From: a bacterium
Lineage (GTDB): Bacteria > Myxococcota_A > Bradymonadia > Bradymonadales > Bradymonadaceae
Direction of reading: 5' to 3'
Length of the DNA: 64,000 bases
NCBI GenBank assembly: GCA_030427705.1
Contig: JAUIBR010000001.1
Location: 124,001-188,000 of the forward strand
Part shown: in pieces, positions 25,977-35,494 of the stretch
How the letters are laid out: every line of letters begins with the position of its first letter
How positions within the stretch are numbered: position 1 is the first letter of the stretch
Program-made: the position numbers and the translations under genes
The notes under the pieces: model-generated
The model's input: the letters and a program-made list of their open reading frames with translations, nothing else
What the model was told of the DNA's origin: nothing
The model's database searches: none

Positions 25977-27638
25977 CTAATGTGCGAGAAGTTCGGACGC
26001 GGCTTCGCGCGTCTTCGCCGTCACCCGCGCACCACCCAACATTCGCGCAATCTCTTCGACGCGCTCATCGTCAGTTAGAGGGCGGACGGAAGACTCCGTG
26101 CGGTCTTCGACGGTGGCTTTCTCAACCAGGTAGTGGTGGTTGCCGCGGCTTGCGATTTGGGCGAGGTGCGTAATGCACAACACCTGGTGCTGCGTCGCCG
26201 TCTCGGCGATCTTCTCGCCGACGCGGTCAGCGGTCGAGCCGCCGATTCCGGTGTCGACCTCGTCGAAGATATAGATGGGGATAGAATCGCGGTCGGCCAA
26301 GACGGCTTTCATCGCCAGCATGATGCGCGAGAGCTCACCACCGCTGGCGATCTTGGTCATCGGCTTCGGCGCTTCGCCAGCGTTTGCGGCGAGCAGGAAT
26401 TCGATGGTGTCGATGCCCGTGGCGGATAGCTCGGACTCTTCAAACCAGACTTCGAGCTGTGCGCCTTTCATGTTGAGGCCCTCAAGCTCAGATTCGACAC
26501 CGCGTTTCAGCAAATTGCCTGCCTCGCGGCGCTCCTTGCTAAGTTCTTGGGCGACCTTCATCGCCTCGTCTGTGGCCTTCTTCAGCTCGGCTTCGATCTC
26601 GGCGCTACGCTCTTCAGCGTTTTCCAGATTATCGAGTTCTTCGCGCATCTGGCGCGCTTCTTCCAAAACCGCCGCGATGTCTACGCCATGGCGACGCTTA
26701 AGCTTTTTGATCATCTCCAGGCGAGAAATGACCTTGTCCAACCGACGAGGATCGGAGTCCAAATCAGAGGTGTAGAGGTCGAGCTCGCGCGCGATGTCTT
26801 CGAGCGAAATCCGCGTGCTGTCGAGCCGGTCGGCAAGCTCAGCCAACCCTTCATCCACACTCGCCATTTTCGCCAAGACGGAGTGCGCTTCGGAGACCTT
26901 TTCAACGGCGGACTTGTCGCCGTTGTAGATGAGATACCCAGCTTGCGAGGTCGACTCGTGAATCTTCTCGGCGTTTTTGAGGCGATTGAAGTCCGATTCG
27001 AGTTCCTCTTCTTCGCCTTCCGATAGGCCTGCCGACTCGATTTCCTCGAGTTGGTAGGTCAGAAAATCGATTCGATTCAGGCGGTCACGCTCGTCGGTTT
27101 GCAGGGACTCAAGCTCGGCTCGAATAGACTGCACGCGCTCAAACTTCTGTTGCATGGTGTCGCTGAGCTCGTTGAGCACACCAAATGCATCGAGCATGCG
27201 GATGTGCTTTTCGCGCTTCATCAAGCTGTAATGCTCGTGCTGACCGCTAATATCGACCATGCCTGACGTGATGTCCTGGAGCACCGACAGCGTCGACGCC
27301 GATCCGTTGATGAAGACCTTATTGCGCCCGCTACGGCTAATGATGCGCCGAACGACCAACTGTCCCGCACCGGGATCGATTCCGAGAGCATCTAAGTACT
27401 CGGAAACCCGCTCGACGTGGGCTTCGGACAGCTGAAACACCGCCTCGACCACGGCTTCGTCCTGGTCGGTACGGATGACATCGGTAGATGCACGGCCGCC
27501 CAAGACCAGATTGAGCGCATTGATGACAATGGATTTGCCGGCGCCCGTCTCACCCGTCAGCACGGTCAGCCCGTCATAGAACGGGATTTCCAAGTGGTGG
27601 ATGATGGCGAAATTTCGGATGACGAGGTGACTAAGCAT
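25977..27638 (-). CDS. recN: DNA repair protein RecN
   Basis: A 553-residue SMC-like ATPase for double-strand break repair. MLSHLVIRNFAIIHHLEI and Walker A GETGAGKS (29-36) are at the N-terminus, a long coiled coil fills ~160-370, and the C-terminal half has the ABC signature-like ASGGELSRIMLA followed by IFDEVDTGIGG. Length is typical. It is divergent from the crtW-like gene (122 bases) and convergent with the PPC lipoprotein across repeat array 25872-25966. Confidence 0.97.
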   Translation of the reverse strand: MLSHLVIRNFAIIHHLEIPFYDGLTVLTGETGAGKSIVINALNLVLGGRASTDVIRTDQDEAVVEAVFQLSEAHVERVSEYLDALGIDPGAGQLVVRRIISRSGRNKVFINGSASTLSVLQDITSGMVDISGQHEHYSLMKREKHIRMLDAFGVLNELSDTMQQKFERVQSIRAELESLQTDERDRLNRIDFLTYQLEEIESAGLSEGEEEELESDFNRLKNAEKIHESTSQAGYLIYNGDKSAVEKVSEAHSVLAKMASVDEGLAELADRLDSTRISLEDIARELDLYTSDLDSDPRRLDKVISRLEMIKKLKRRHGVDIAAVLEEARQMREELDNLENAEERSAEIEAELKKATDEAMKVAQELSKERREAGNLLKRGVESELEGLNMKGAQLEVWFEESELSATGIDTIEFLLAANAGEAPKPMTKIASGGELSRIMLAMKAVLADRDSIPIYIFDEVDTGIGGSTADRVGEKIAETATQHQVLCITHLAQIASRGNHHYLVEKATVEDRTESSVRPLTDDERVEEIARMLGGARVTAKTREAASELLAH

Positions 27639-27760
27639 TTCTCTGACTCCATGAACGAAGCACGTTTTTCCATAAACTCGGGTTCAATGTAACCACAATC
27701 GACACGGTTATCGGACGACCTCTAGCGACCGTTGCGAGAAATTCTGGCAATATCTGATTC

Positions 27761-28498
27761 ATGACCGCTCCAGCCATCAAATCTTGGGACGCAAAAGGCG
27801 CAATCACCGCGACATTACTAATCGTTGGCTGGATCGCGTCCACAGGACTGCTAGTTGTCTTTGGCAAGATCTCGTGGTGGACGCCGCTGGCTATCATAGT
27901 GCAGTCGTGGCTCTTCACGGGCCTCTTCATCACGGCGCATGATTCGATGCACCGCACGATCACGCCAAACTACCCAGGCCTAAACCGGTTCTTTGGCGCG
28001 TTGGCTCTGCGCCTCTACGCGCTTCTGCCTTACGACCGCTTATTGGCAAACCATCATCTTCACCACGATCACCCGGCGTCCGCCCAAGACCCTGATTATC
28101 ACCGGCCCGGACGACCCCGAGTCTTTCAGTGGTATGTCGACTTCGCTCGGCACTACGTGAGTTGGAAGCAGATCGTCGGAATGGCCATCGTGTTCAACGT
28201 TTTCGAGCACGGCTTGGGCTTGGACAAGGCCAACCTTCTGCTGTTTTGGGTGCTTCCAGCTTTGCTTTCCACCCTACAGCTTTTCTATTTCGGTACCGTC
28301 CTGCCCCATCGCTCGCCGCACGACGACCTGGGCGAGCACAACGCGCGCTCAACACCGCTCCCCAACTGGCTGTCGTTGATTACCTGCTTCCATTTCGGTG
28401 GGTATCACGAAGAACACCACGAGAATCCGGCATGTCCTTGGTGGTACTTACCTAATTCTCGCCGTATTGCCGAAGCGAATAACTCGCTTCGGCAATAG
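27761..28498 (+). CDS. crtW: Beta-carotene ketolase (CrtW-like membrane fatty-acid-desaturase fold)
   Basis: A 245-residue membrane di-iron enzyme. The His boxes HDSMH, HHLHHDH and HEEHH are all present, with the family-typical DPDYHRPGRP, FGTVLPHR and LITCFHFGGYHEEHHENPAC. CrtW adds keto groups to beta-carotene rings (canthaxanthin, astaxanthin). No other carotenoid gene is nearby, so it acts on carotenoids made elsewhere. The ribosome site is weak. Repeat array 28499-28805 starts at the base after the stop codon. Confidence 0.88.
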   Translation: MTAPAIKSWDAKGAITATLLIVGWIASTGLLVVFGKISWWTPLAIIVQSWLFTGLFITAHDSMHRTITPNYPGLNRFFGALALRLYALLPYDRLLANHHLHHDHPASAQDPDYHRPGRPRVFQWYVDFARHYVSWKQIVGMAIVFNVFEHGLGLDKANLLLFWVLPALLSTLQLFYFGTVLPHRSPHDDLGEHNARSTPLPNWLSLITCFHFGGYHEEHHENPACPWWYLPNSRRIAEANNSLRQ

Positions 28499-28805
28499 GC
28501 GGTTATCTTTGGCCTGCGGCCAAGTTTTCTTTGGCCTTGCGGCCAGTTTTCTTTCGCCCTTCGGGCAAGTTCGCTTTGGCTTCGCCAAGTTTTGTTTAGC
28601 GCCGTCTCCACAATAATCAACAACGTGAACGCAGTGAGCTGGAACGCGAAGCCCGAAGGGCGAGCTGAAACGCGAAGCCTGTAAGGCGAGCTGAAACGCG
28701 AACGTAGTGAGCTGATACAAGAACTCGCCGAAGGCGAAGATAACTCGCGAAGCGAAAGATAACTCGCGAAGCGAAAGATAACTCGCGAAGCGAAAGACAA
28801 CCCTG
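28499..28805 (+). repeat. Composite word-and-hairpin array A-core-B-A between convergent crtW and ycf46-like genes
   Basis: Reading from crtW: A-family word AGTTTTCTTT/GTTATCTTT with stems TTGGCC-TGC-GGCCAA, TGGCC-TTGC-GGCCA, GCCC-TTC-GGGC and TTGGC-TTC-GCCAA; then core CCACAATAATCAACAACG (28608-28625); then B-family units inverted (AC-GCA-GT, GCCC-GAA-GGGC, GCCT-GTA-AGGC, AC-GTA-GT as written on this strand); then A units inverted with TCGCC/GGCGA and TCGC/GCGA stems up to the ycf46-like stop codon. The whole convergent interval is repeat. Confidence 0.95.
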
Positions 28806-30293
28806 TTATCCGAAGAAATCCACGACTTTCCGCTTCCGCGACGCGCGGCGAGCACGGTTTTCCGCCCATTGTCGTAGGCCTTTGATTTGCTCTTCGTAGG
28901 TTCGGTAGAGCGGGACGGTCTCTTTGGTAGCGTAGACCAAGTCTTCGCCTTCGATTTCGCGGCTCTCCGCGAATGCGGAGTACATCGCGCTGACAACAAC
29001 TTGTTCGATTTCCGAGCCGCTGAAGTACTCGGTACGGGTGACGATGTCGTCTAGAACCGCGTCGTCGAAGAAGCGGCCGCGAGCTTCCAGGTGAATCCGC
29101 AGGATGTCTTTGCGCTCGTGAGGTTCGGGTAGGTCGACGAAGAAGATCTCGTCGAAACGGCCTTTACGCATCAGTTCGGGGGGCAATGACTCGACGTTGT
29201 TGGCGGTGGCGACCAAGAATACTGAGCTTTGCTTCTCTTGCTGCCAGGTTAGCAGCGAGCCCAAAACTCGTGCTGAACCGCCTTCACCGACATCACCAAA
29301 TCCCTTTTCGATCTCGTCCATCCACAAGACACACGGCGCGATTGCATCGCAGGTGCGCAAAGCACCGCGCAGCGCTTCTTCTGGCGAGTTCTTGCCGTCG
29401 AATATGGCGCCCAGGTCCATGCGCAGAAGTGGAAGGCCCCAGTGGCGTCCAATGACCTTGGCGGTCAGCGACTTTCCGCAGCCTTGCACGCCAATCAGCA
29501 ACACTCCCTTTGGTGTTGGCAATCCGTACGCTCGCGCTTCATCGGTGAAAGCGCGCTTTCGTTCTTCGAGCCAGGCTTTCAGCGAATCCAAACCGCCAAC
29601 ATCGCCCATCCCCTGATTTAGTGGGAAGAACTCCAACACGTCGTCTTTGCCGACCAAGTTCTGCTTTTCCCGCAGGATGCTCTTTTCCAAATCAAACGGT
29701 GCGTTTCGAGCAACGGCTTCGTCATATTGGATGCGGACGCGGTGAAACGCGCGATGCGCTTCGCGTACAGTCAAGCCCATGGCGCCGCTAAGCAAAGCCT
29801 GGCGGTCAACATTTGGGTAGTTTGCCGGCGCGAACACCGTGTTGCACTCGGCCGCTAACGTCTCCCGGTCGGGAAGCGGCATCGAGATACGCGTGATTTC
29901 TTTGGTGATGTCGATCTGAGTCGGTGCTGACACGCCCAAGAAGATGATGGTCTTCCCAAACATCGCTGCGGGTGCCTCCAGCTCGCGTAATCGGCGGCGG
30001 ACAACCGCGTCCTCAAAGAACTGCGCGGCATCCTTGAATACAAACACAGACGGGCGCTGCGCGCTCTCGACCACCTTTAAGGCGCTCAGGATATTGCCGT
30101 CGGATGGGCTGCCATCAAAACCCGTCACTGCGCTCCACTCGCGCAGATCGCGGCCATCGCCTTCGGCGAGCTCGCGGACCAAGGCAAGTGCGCGGTCTTC
30201 TTCGTGGGTTTCGAGGTGAATCAGGGCGTATGGCGCACGTAGAAGCGCGCGCAACTCCCGAACGAACCGAGCTTGTGAGCGTGAAGCATCCAT
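28806..30293 (-). CDS. Ycf46-like AAA+ ATPase
   Basis: A 495-residue AAA+ protein. The N-terminal ~230 residues resemble a degenerate AAA module ([21 protein letters not shown]), followed by Walker [14 protein letters not shown], Walker [13 protein letters not shown], sensor ATANN and arginine-finger region [20 protein letters not shown]. This pattern is that of the Ycf46 family, known from plastids and cyanobacteria but also scattered in bacteria; the role in regulating carbon uptake was proposed in cyanobacteria only. ATG at 30293 is preferred; a GTG at 30311 is the alternative and neither has a good ribosome site. It stands alone between composite inverted arrays. Confidence 0.85.
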   Translation of the reverse strand: MDASRSQARFVRELRALLRAPYALIHLETHEEDRALALVRELAEGDGRDLREWSAVTGFDGSPSDGNILSALKVVESAQRPSVFVFKDAAQFFEDAVVRRRLRELEAPAAMFGKTIIFLGVSAPTQIDITKEITRISMPLPDRETLAAECNTVFAPANYPNVDRQALLSGAMGLTVREAHRAFHRVRIQYDEAVARNAPFDLEKSILREKQNLVGKDDVLEFFPLNQGMGDVGGLDSLKAWLEERKRAFTDEARAYGLPTPKGVLLIGVQGCGKSLTAKVIGRHWGLPLLRMDLGAIFDGKNSPEEALRGALRTCDAIAPCVLWMDEIEKGFGDVGEGGSARVLGSLLTWQQEKQSSVFLVATANNVESLPPELMRKGRFDEIFFVDLPEPHERKDILRIHLEARGRFFDDAVLDDIVTRTEYFSGSEIEQVVVSAMYSAFAESREIEGEDLVYATKETVPLYRTYEEQIKGLRQWAENRARRASRKRKVVDFFG

Positions 30294-30350
30294 CACTACG
30301 AAGGTTAGCACGAAAGCTGGCTATCGCCAGTTTCGTCTAACCTTCCGTCC

Positions 30351-30574
30351 CAGCTCGCGAGGCTCGCGTTTCAGCTCGTCCTGCGGACCTCGCGTTTCAG
30401 CTCCTAGGGTCGCGTTTGGCTCGCTTCGTTCGCGTTGTTAACGATTGTTGGACCGCCGCCAAACGAAACTTGGCGAAGCCAAAGCAAACTTGGCCGAAGG
30501 CCAAAGATAACTGGCCGAAGGCCAAAGACAACTCGGCCAAAGGCCGAGGAAAACTCGGCCAAAGGCCGAAGTTA
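30351..30574 (-). repeat. Composite word-and-hairpin array B-core-A, inverted counterpart of 28499-28805
   Basis: From the left: B word with GC-GAG-GC, GTCC-TGC-GGAC and CCTAGG inserts; a diverged core CGTTGTTAACGATTGTTGG (30433-30451); then A units inverted with TTGGC-GAA-GCCAA, TTGGCC-GAA-GGCCAA, TGGCC-GAA-GGCCA and CGGCC-AAA-GGCCG stems ending inside the hisC stop codon. The order is the reverse complement of the array on the other side of the Ycf46-like gene. The 30294-30350 piece holds one CTGGC-TATC-GCCAG hairpin (30317-30330) next to the ycf46-like start. Confidence 0.93.
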
Positions 30575-31741
30575 AAATGCTTTGGCGAGTCGGTCGATGA
30601 CGTGCTGTGTCTGATGGACGTTGCCCACCGTCATGCGAAGGCAGCCTTCCAGACCAGGGTAGCTCGAGCGGTCGCGGACGTAGACGCCCAAACCTTCAAG
30701 TCGGTCGAGGACCTTGCCGACGTTTGGCACACGGACGACCACGAAGTTTGCAGGGGTCACCCATGCTTCGACGTTTGGTCGGGTCTGGAAGAAAGCGCGC
30801 AACAGCTCTTTGGCCGTCGCGACTTCGTCCAAGTACGTGTTCAAGTATGGGAGGTCCGAAAGGGCGGCGATGGCGCCGATTTGGCCCATCGTATTGACGC
30901 TCTTTGGATTGTAGAGGCGCTTGAGACCCTGTGACAAATCTGGGTTTGCAGCCAGGTATCCAACGCGCAGACCAGCAAGACCGAAGGCTTTCGAGAACGT
31001 TCGCGTGACCACAAGGTTCGACACCTCGCGGACCAACGAAATCACCGACATCTGCGAGAACTCGAAGTACGCTTCATCCACGATGAAGAGCGTGTTCGGG
31101 AACTCTTTGCAGAGAGCTTCAACATCGTCGCGCTCATAAATCACGCCGGTCGGATTGTTGGGGCTCACCAGATACGCCATGCGGGTATCTTTGCTCAGCG
31201 CCTTTCGGATAGCTGGGATATTGGAATCAAATGGGTCTTCACCGCACACCGTTGTGATCTTTGCGCCACGTGACTGCGCAAAAGTTACAAAGTGATTGTA
31301 GGTTGGGACCGGAATGACCACCTCGTCGCCCGAATCCAGGTAGCTTGCGCAAACCAGATGGAGCGCATCATCGCTGCCGTTCGTGGCAATCAGGTAATCA
31401 GGGTGCAAGCCTGTGTAGTCACTGAGAGCCAGGACCAAGTTCTTGCTCCCAAGCTCTGGGTACCAATTGAGCTCCGCGCCTTCAGCGATGAAGTGCGAGA
31501 GAGCCTCTTGGACTTTAGGGCTTGGGGGAATCGTCGACTCGTTCCAATCCAACTTGAAGATCGGCGTGCGACCACGCAGTGCTTCAATCGCTGGCTGGCT
31601 TGAGACGGGGATATAAGGATTGAGTTTTGCAACGCTTTTGGCCACCGGAATCGATGGCCCAGGGACTTCGCGAAGCCGCGGAGGGACTGGAGTCGTACCA
31701 ACAGGTTCGACGACTCGAAGTCTGGCATCCCATTTACTCAT
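30572..31741 (-). CDS. hisC: Histidinol-phosphate aminotransferase family (HisC-like)
   Basis: A 389-residue class I/II PLP aminotransferase. KLDWNESTIPPSP is the substrate-loop motif of HisC, LVSPNNPTGV is the Asn/Pro motif, DEAYFEF carries the PLP-binding Asp/Tyr, and TRTFSKAFGLAGLR contains the Schiff-base Lys 251. HisC makes histidinol phosphate; close relatives act on Tyr/Phe or threonine-phosphate (CobD-like), so the exact substrate is less certain. No other his gene is in the window. An unusual ~40-residue N-terminal extension precedes the domain. Confidence 0.85.
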   Translation of the reverse strand: MSKWDARLRVVEPVGTTPVPPRLREVPGPSIPVAKSVAKLNPYIPVSSQPAIEALRGRTPIFKLDWNESTIPPSPKVQEALSHFIAEGAELNWYPELGSKNLVLALSDYTGLHPDYLIATNGSDDALHLVCASYLDSGDEVVIPVPTYNHFVTFAQSRGAKITTVCGEDPFDSNIPAIRKALSKDTRMAYLVSPNNPTGVIYERDDVEALCKEFPNTLFIVDEAYFEFSQMSVISLVREVSNLVVTRTFSKAFGLAGLRVGYLAANPDLSQGLKRLYNPKSVNTMGQIGAIAALSDLPYLNTYLDEVATAKELLRAFFQTRPNVEAWVTPANFVVVRVPNVGKVLDRLEGLGVYVRDRSSYPGLEGCLRMTVGNVHQTQHVIDRLAKAF

Positions 31742-32176
31742 ACAACATTCCTTGAGTCATAAAGTCGGGCCGCTTAGTCATTCATCCATTTCGCTTTTCG
31801 AAGCGCGCCCAAAAGCGACGGGAATCTGTCACATTTGGACCCTTATCGTCAAGGCGACAACAACAGGTGCTTACCGACTAGTTTTGCGGACATCATTCTG
31901 CCGCGACCCCGTTGTAAGCAGGATCAGTGCCACGACCGCGTAACATCCTTGTCATAGTGCGTTAAGCCACATCCCCTGCGGGGATCCTCGGCGTCCGCAA
32001 ATCTTCATCCATTTCAACAAAAGTGGATAAAGGATACTCCACTAGCCACCTGATGGTGCAAACCTACTCCAGATCCGCATGGAATCAGGTGATCAGCAAT
32101 CAGTGTCCGCGATTGACGCGGCGAGTCAAAATTTTCGGCGTGGTGTACCCGCATACCTAGGGCTAAAGTGCGAATT
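31742..32176. other. Divergent intergenic region of hisC-like and kinase genes
   Basis: 435 bases with no credible gene. It should hold both promoters, but I cannot fix -35/-10 boxes with confidence. A perfect hairpin ATCCCC-TGC-GGGGAT lies at 31971-31985; its TGC loop and short perfect stem are of the same kind as the array hairpins, but no repeat word flanks it. Confidence 0.6.
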
Positions 32177-35100
32177 ATGCCGGAGACTCTGGGGCCATAC
32201 ATATTGGAGGACACGCTTGGAAGTGGCGGAATGGCTACGGTCTGGAGCGCTGTTCATCAACTTTCCGGGCAGAAATTTGCGGTCAAAGTCGTCGAAGCCA
32301 CCAACGCCCAGGTTGAACTTCTACGCGAGGTCTCCACGACTGCGCGTCTCAACCACCCTGGCATCGTCCAGATTTGCGACTTCTCCATTTCAGAGCACGG
32401 AGAAGCGTTTGTCGTTATGGAACGGGCTGATGCGACCGTCTCACATCTACGTCGAATCCCTACTTGGAGTGCGATTCGCCGGTTGTTGTTCGAAGTGCTC
32501 GACGCGCTCGCTTATGCGCATGCGAGAAACGTCATCCACAGAGACATCAAGCCCGCTAATATCCTCCTCTTCTTAGACGACGAGGGTTGGCGCGCAAAAC
32601 TCGCGGACTTTGGCATCGCCCAAGCGTTCCTCCCGGGAATCTCCCGTTCCGAATCGGCATTACGCAGCCACCTCGCCGCGGGGACGCTTAACTACATGCC
32701 GCCGGAGCAGATTCACGGACATTGGCGAAATTTTGGCCCGTGGACTGACCTCTATGCACTCGCCTGCATGGTGTGGGAGCTGGTTACGGGCTCCGCGCCA
32801 TTCCATAGCGACCGACCACTTCAAGTAGCGTATCGCCATGTATCGGAGGTTCCCGGGGATTTTAATCCGAAGATCACCGTGCCGATGGAGCTTGAAGGCT
32901 GGTTGCGCCGGGCGTTGGCAAAATCGCCGATGATGCGCTTTCAGTCCGCTGCGGAGGCGTCGTTCTCGCTGCTGAATATGCCAATCATTCAAGACGTACC
33001 TGACGTCTTCTTGGACCTCGCCGAAGAACCAACCAAGCTCTTCACCATATTTGAAGCGCCTGATCTGACATTGGAGGCTCCACCTAAGATCTCCCATTAC
33101 GACGGCCATTTTGACACGATGATGGGTCCACGGCCCGTCCTGTCTGTACCGACAACCTGGAAGTCTCAACCTCCCAAACCGTTTCCGTATCTCGAAGGGG
33201 CATCGGGCGCACTACTCGGACTTCGCCAGGTGCCATTGACCGGCCGCGCGAACGAACGACAAGAGCTTTGGGACATGTTGCTCGCAGCACATGACGGCGA
33301 GTTCAAGGTGGCCTTGCTGACAGGCGAAACGGACGTTGGGCAACGGCGAATCGCGGAGTGGCTTTGCTATCGCGCCCACGAAGTCGGTGCAGCCGAGGTC
33401 GTGCGCGTCGCACACGGCGAAGAGTCTCCCGATGGTCTGCCGTCGTTTTTGGAGGAGCTGCTGGGCATTTGGGAATTGGACCCAGACCTCATCCAACGCT
33501 CTCTTGAGGAACGTTTTTCGGCCTTGGACCCGTCCGATATTAGTCTTGTCATCTCAACACTGCAGCCCGACCCACAACACCCAATTTCGCAGGCCGACAA
33601 GGTGCTCACCGCGGTGCGATGCCTGTCGATTCTGGCGCAAGACAAGCCTCGCGTCGTGATGTTGGAGGACGTGCAGTTCGCCACGTACATGCTGGAGGTC
33701 GTCCGCCGCCTGTCCATCGATTTCCCGGAATCCAGGGTGCTCTTCGTGATGCACTCAAGGCGCGACCTGCGAGCTCACTCCGAGTTTGAAGTGCGCATGG
33801 ATGCTCTTGAAGGAGTGGTTACGCTCGAAGTCGCAAAAGATGACGCGGACAGCTTCGATGAGTTCGTCCGAATGATCGCGCCTATCAATGACCAAGGCGT
33901 TCGTGATCTGAGAGAGGCCGCGAACAGCAATCCGGGATACGTGCGACATGCGATCTCGCATTTCGCTGAATCTGGATGGCTTGTGCCTGAGCCCGGCGGA
34001 TTTGGCTTCGACCGAGCCTTGCCTTCGTTCTCTGAGATTTGCCGATGGCGTATCGAGAAACTGCGTGAAAGCGTGCCTGATTCGCACTTCAAATCGTGGG
34101 TCGTCGCGGCGGTCATCGGCCTTCTGGTCCGAAATGAAGATTGGTCCGCGACGTGTCGAAGGCTCGGATTTGATGTCGAACCAAACGTATTTGAGCCACT
34201 CATCACCCGCGGCATGGCGACCCAGAAGATTGCTGGCCTGCAGTTTACTGATCGCGAGTTTGTCGAGCAGTTGCGGGGGCAGGTGCCGCCAGAACAGTTG
34301 CGCACCATCTTTGGCACCGCCGCCGAGACAGCATTGGAGTTGAGGTCCGAGCTGTCCGCCGGACAGGCGCGTCGTGTAGCTAGCTACTTTGTTGCCGCGG
34401 GACGAACGAAGGATGCGCTGGAGCCTTTGTTTCTGACCGCCTTTCGACGAAACACGTACGGAGACGAACGCTCCGGAAAAGAACTGCTTCGATATCGCCA
34501 ACAACTCATCAACGATCTGAAGCTGCCCAGAGAATCTCGCGAACAACTCCAACAAGACTGGTTACTCGCTGAGATTACGACCGGAGATCCTGACGACCTC
34601 ATCGAAAGCCAACGACTCTGCCGCGAGCAGGGTTTCGAGTTAGAGCTCGCATACACGTTGCGCACACGCGGAAAACAGATGCGAGGCCGCGATTTCGAGG
34701 TCGCCGTTGGGCTGCTTGAAGAATCGATGGCGCTCTTCCACAAACTGAACGTTCTGCCCGGAATCTATGCGAGTCACCTTACGCTTGCCTTCATTGCGTT
34801 GGATCGAGGCTTTTTCGAGACCGCGATCGAACACACGGAGGCCGCGATCACACTCGGCGAGGCCAATCCCTCGATCGCATGGCGATTACCGTTGGCCTAC
34901 GCAACTTTGATGACCATCAACATCCACAAGGGCGATCTGGAAGTATGCCAGAAAATGGCACAGAAAACGTTGGAGGTATCGCGTCTCTACAACAGTCGTC
35001 TGGCCGAAGGCTCCGTCCACAATAACCTGGGCGAGATTTGCCGGATGCGGGGTGACTTCGAGGAAGCGCTGGTCCACTACATGGAGTCGAAGCGTCTCGA

Positions 35101-35494
35101 TGACATCCAAGGTACGCGCTACTCCGAGATTTCGTCGTTGAACATCGCAGTGACCATGCTTGCGTTAGATCGCGATGAAGAGGCCCTGGAGTATGTGAAG
35201 CTGTCGTACAGCGAACACCCAATCTCGATCATCGAAGTTTACGTCATGCTGACCACCCTAGTGGCCGCGCTTCGATGTGACAAACTTCAGGAACATCCGG
35301 ACCTCTTGGCCAACACACGCCACGCCATCGAGAAGTCTGCTCTGGATGATACGGATATACTGTGGCTTGTTCGCAAAGCGTTGGAATTGACGCCAACGAA
35401 GTTGCCGGATTGGACCGACTACCTGCGGTCGGTTGAAGCTCGGATTCTGGAAAATCTGGGCGAAAACACCGAGTTTCACTCACCGGTCGTCTAG
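32177..35494 (+). CDS. Ser/Thr protein kinase with degenerate NTPase and TPR-like region
   Basis: A 1,105-residue protein. Residues ~8-260 are a Hanks-type kinase: Gly loop GSGGMATV, Lys 37 in FAVKV, HRDIKPAN (~121) and DFG (~146) are intact, so it should phosphorylate Ser/Thr. From ~355 follows an AAA/STAND-like module in which the Walker A position reads TGETDVGQRR (no Lys-Ser/Thr) while VVMLEDVQFAT resembles Walker B. The C-terminal ~350 residues are helical repeats of TPR type (HNNLGEICRMRGDFEEALVHYMES). This kinase-NTPase-TPR layout is common in myxobacteria. ATG at 32177 is preferred to GTG at 32168; no clear ribosome site. The stop shares bases with the convergent glycosyltransferase stop (CTAG). 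Confidence 0.88.
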   Translation: MPETLGPYILEDTLGSGGMATVWSAVHQLSGQKFAVKVVEATNAQVELLREVSTTARLNHPGIVQICDFSISEHGEAFVVMERADATVSHLRRIPTWSAIRRLLFEVLDALAYAHARNVIHRDIKPANILLFLDDEGWRAKLADFGIAQAFLPGISRSESALRSHLAAGTLNYMPPEQIHGHWRNFGPWTDLYALACMVWELVTGSAPFHSDRPLQVAYRHVSEVPGDFNPKITVPMELEGWLRRALAKSPMMRFQSAAEASFSLLNMPIIQDVPDVFLDLAEEPTKLFTIFEAPDLTLEAPPKISHYDGHFDTMMGPRPVLSVPTTWKSQPPKPFPYLEGASGALLGLRQVPLTGRANERQELWDMLLAAHDGEFKVALLTGETDVGQRRIAEWLCYRAHEVGAAEVVRVAHGEESPDGLPSFLEELLGIWELDPDLIQRSLEERFSALDPSDISLVISTLQPDPQHPISQADKVLTAVRCLSILAQDKPRVVMLEDVQFATYMLEVVRRLSIDFPESRVLFVMHSRRDLRAHSEFEVRMDALEGVVTLEVAKDDADSFDEFVRMIAPINDQGVRDLREAANSNPGYVRHAISHFAESGWLVPEPGGFGFDRALPSFSEICRWRIEKLRESVPDSHFKSWVVAAVIGLLVRNEDWSATCRRLGFDVEPNVFEPLITRGMATQKIAGLQFTDREFVEQLRGQVPPEQLRTIFGTAAETALELRSELSAGQARRVASYFVAAGRTKDALEPLFLTAFRRNTYGDERSGKELLRYRQQLINDLKLPRESREQLQQDWLLAEITTGDPDDLIESQRLCREQGFELELAYTLRTRGKQMRGRDFEVAVGLLEESMALFHKLNVLPGIYASHLTLAFIALDRGFFETAIEHTEAAITLGEANPSIAWRLPLAYATLMTINIHKGDLEVCQKMAQKTLEVSRLYNSRLAEGSVHNNLGEICRMRGDFEEALVHYMESKRLDDIQGTRYSEISSLNIAVTMLALDRDEEALEYVKLSYSEHPISIIEVYVMLTTLVAALRCDKLQEHPDLLANTRHAIEKSALDDTDILWLVRKALELTPTKLPDWTDYLRSVEARILENLGENTEFHSPVV

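Noticed and set aside
25225-25980. Plus-strand 251-residue frame overlapping the PPC lipoprotein
   Set aside because: Shadow of the Cys-rich gene in another frame, Ala/Thr/Arg-biased, running into the B array.
28499-30574. Transposon or insertion sequence ends around the Ycf46-like gene
   Set aside because: No transposase, no target-site duplication visible; the inverted flanks are better described as arrays.
33755-34555. Minus-strand 266-residue frame inside the kinase gene
   Set aside because: Antisense to a gene with clear kinase motifs; no family features.
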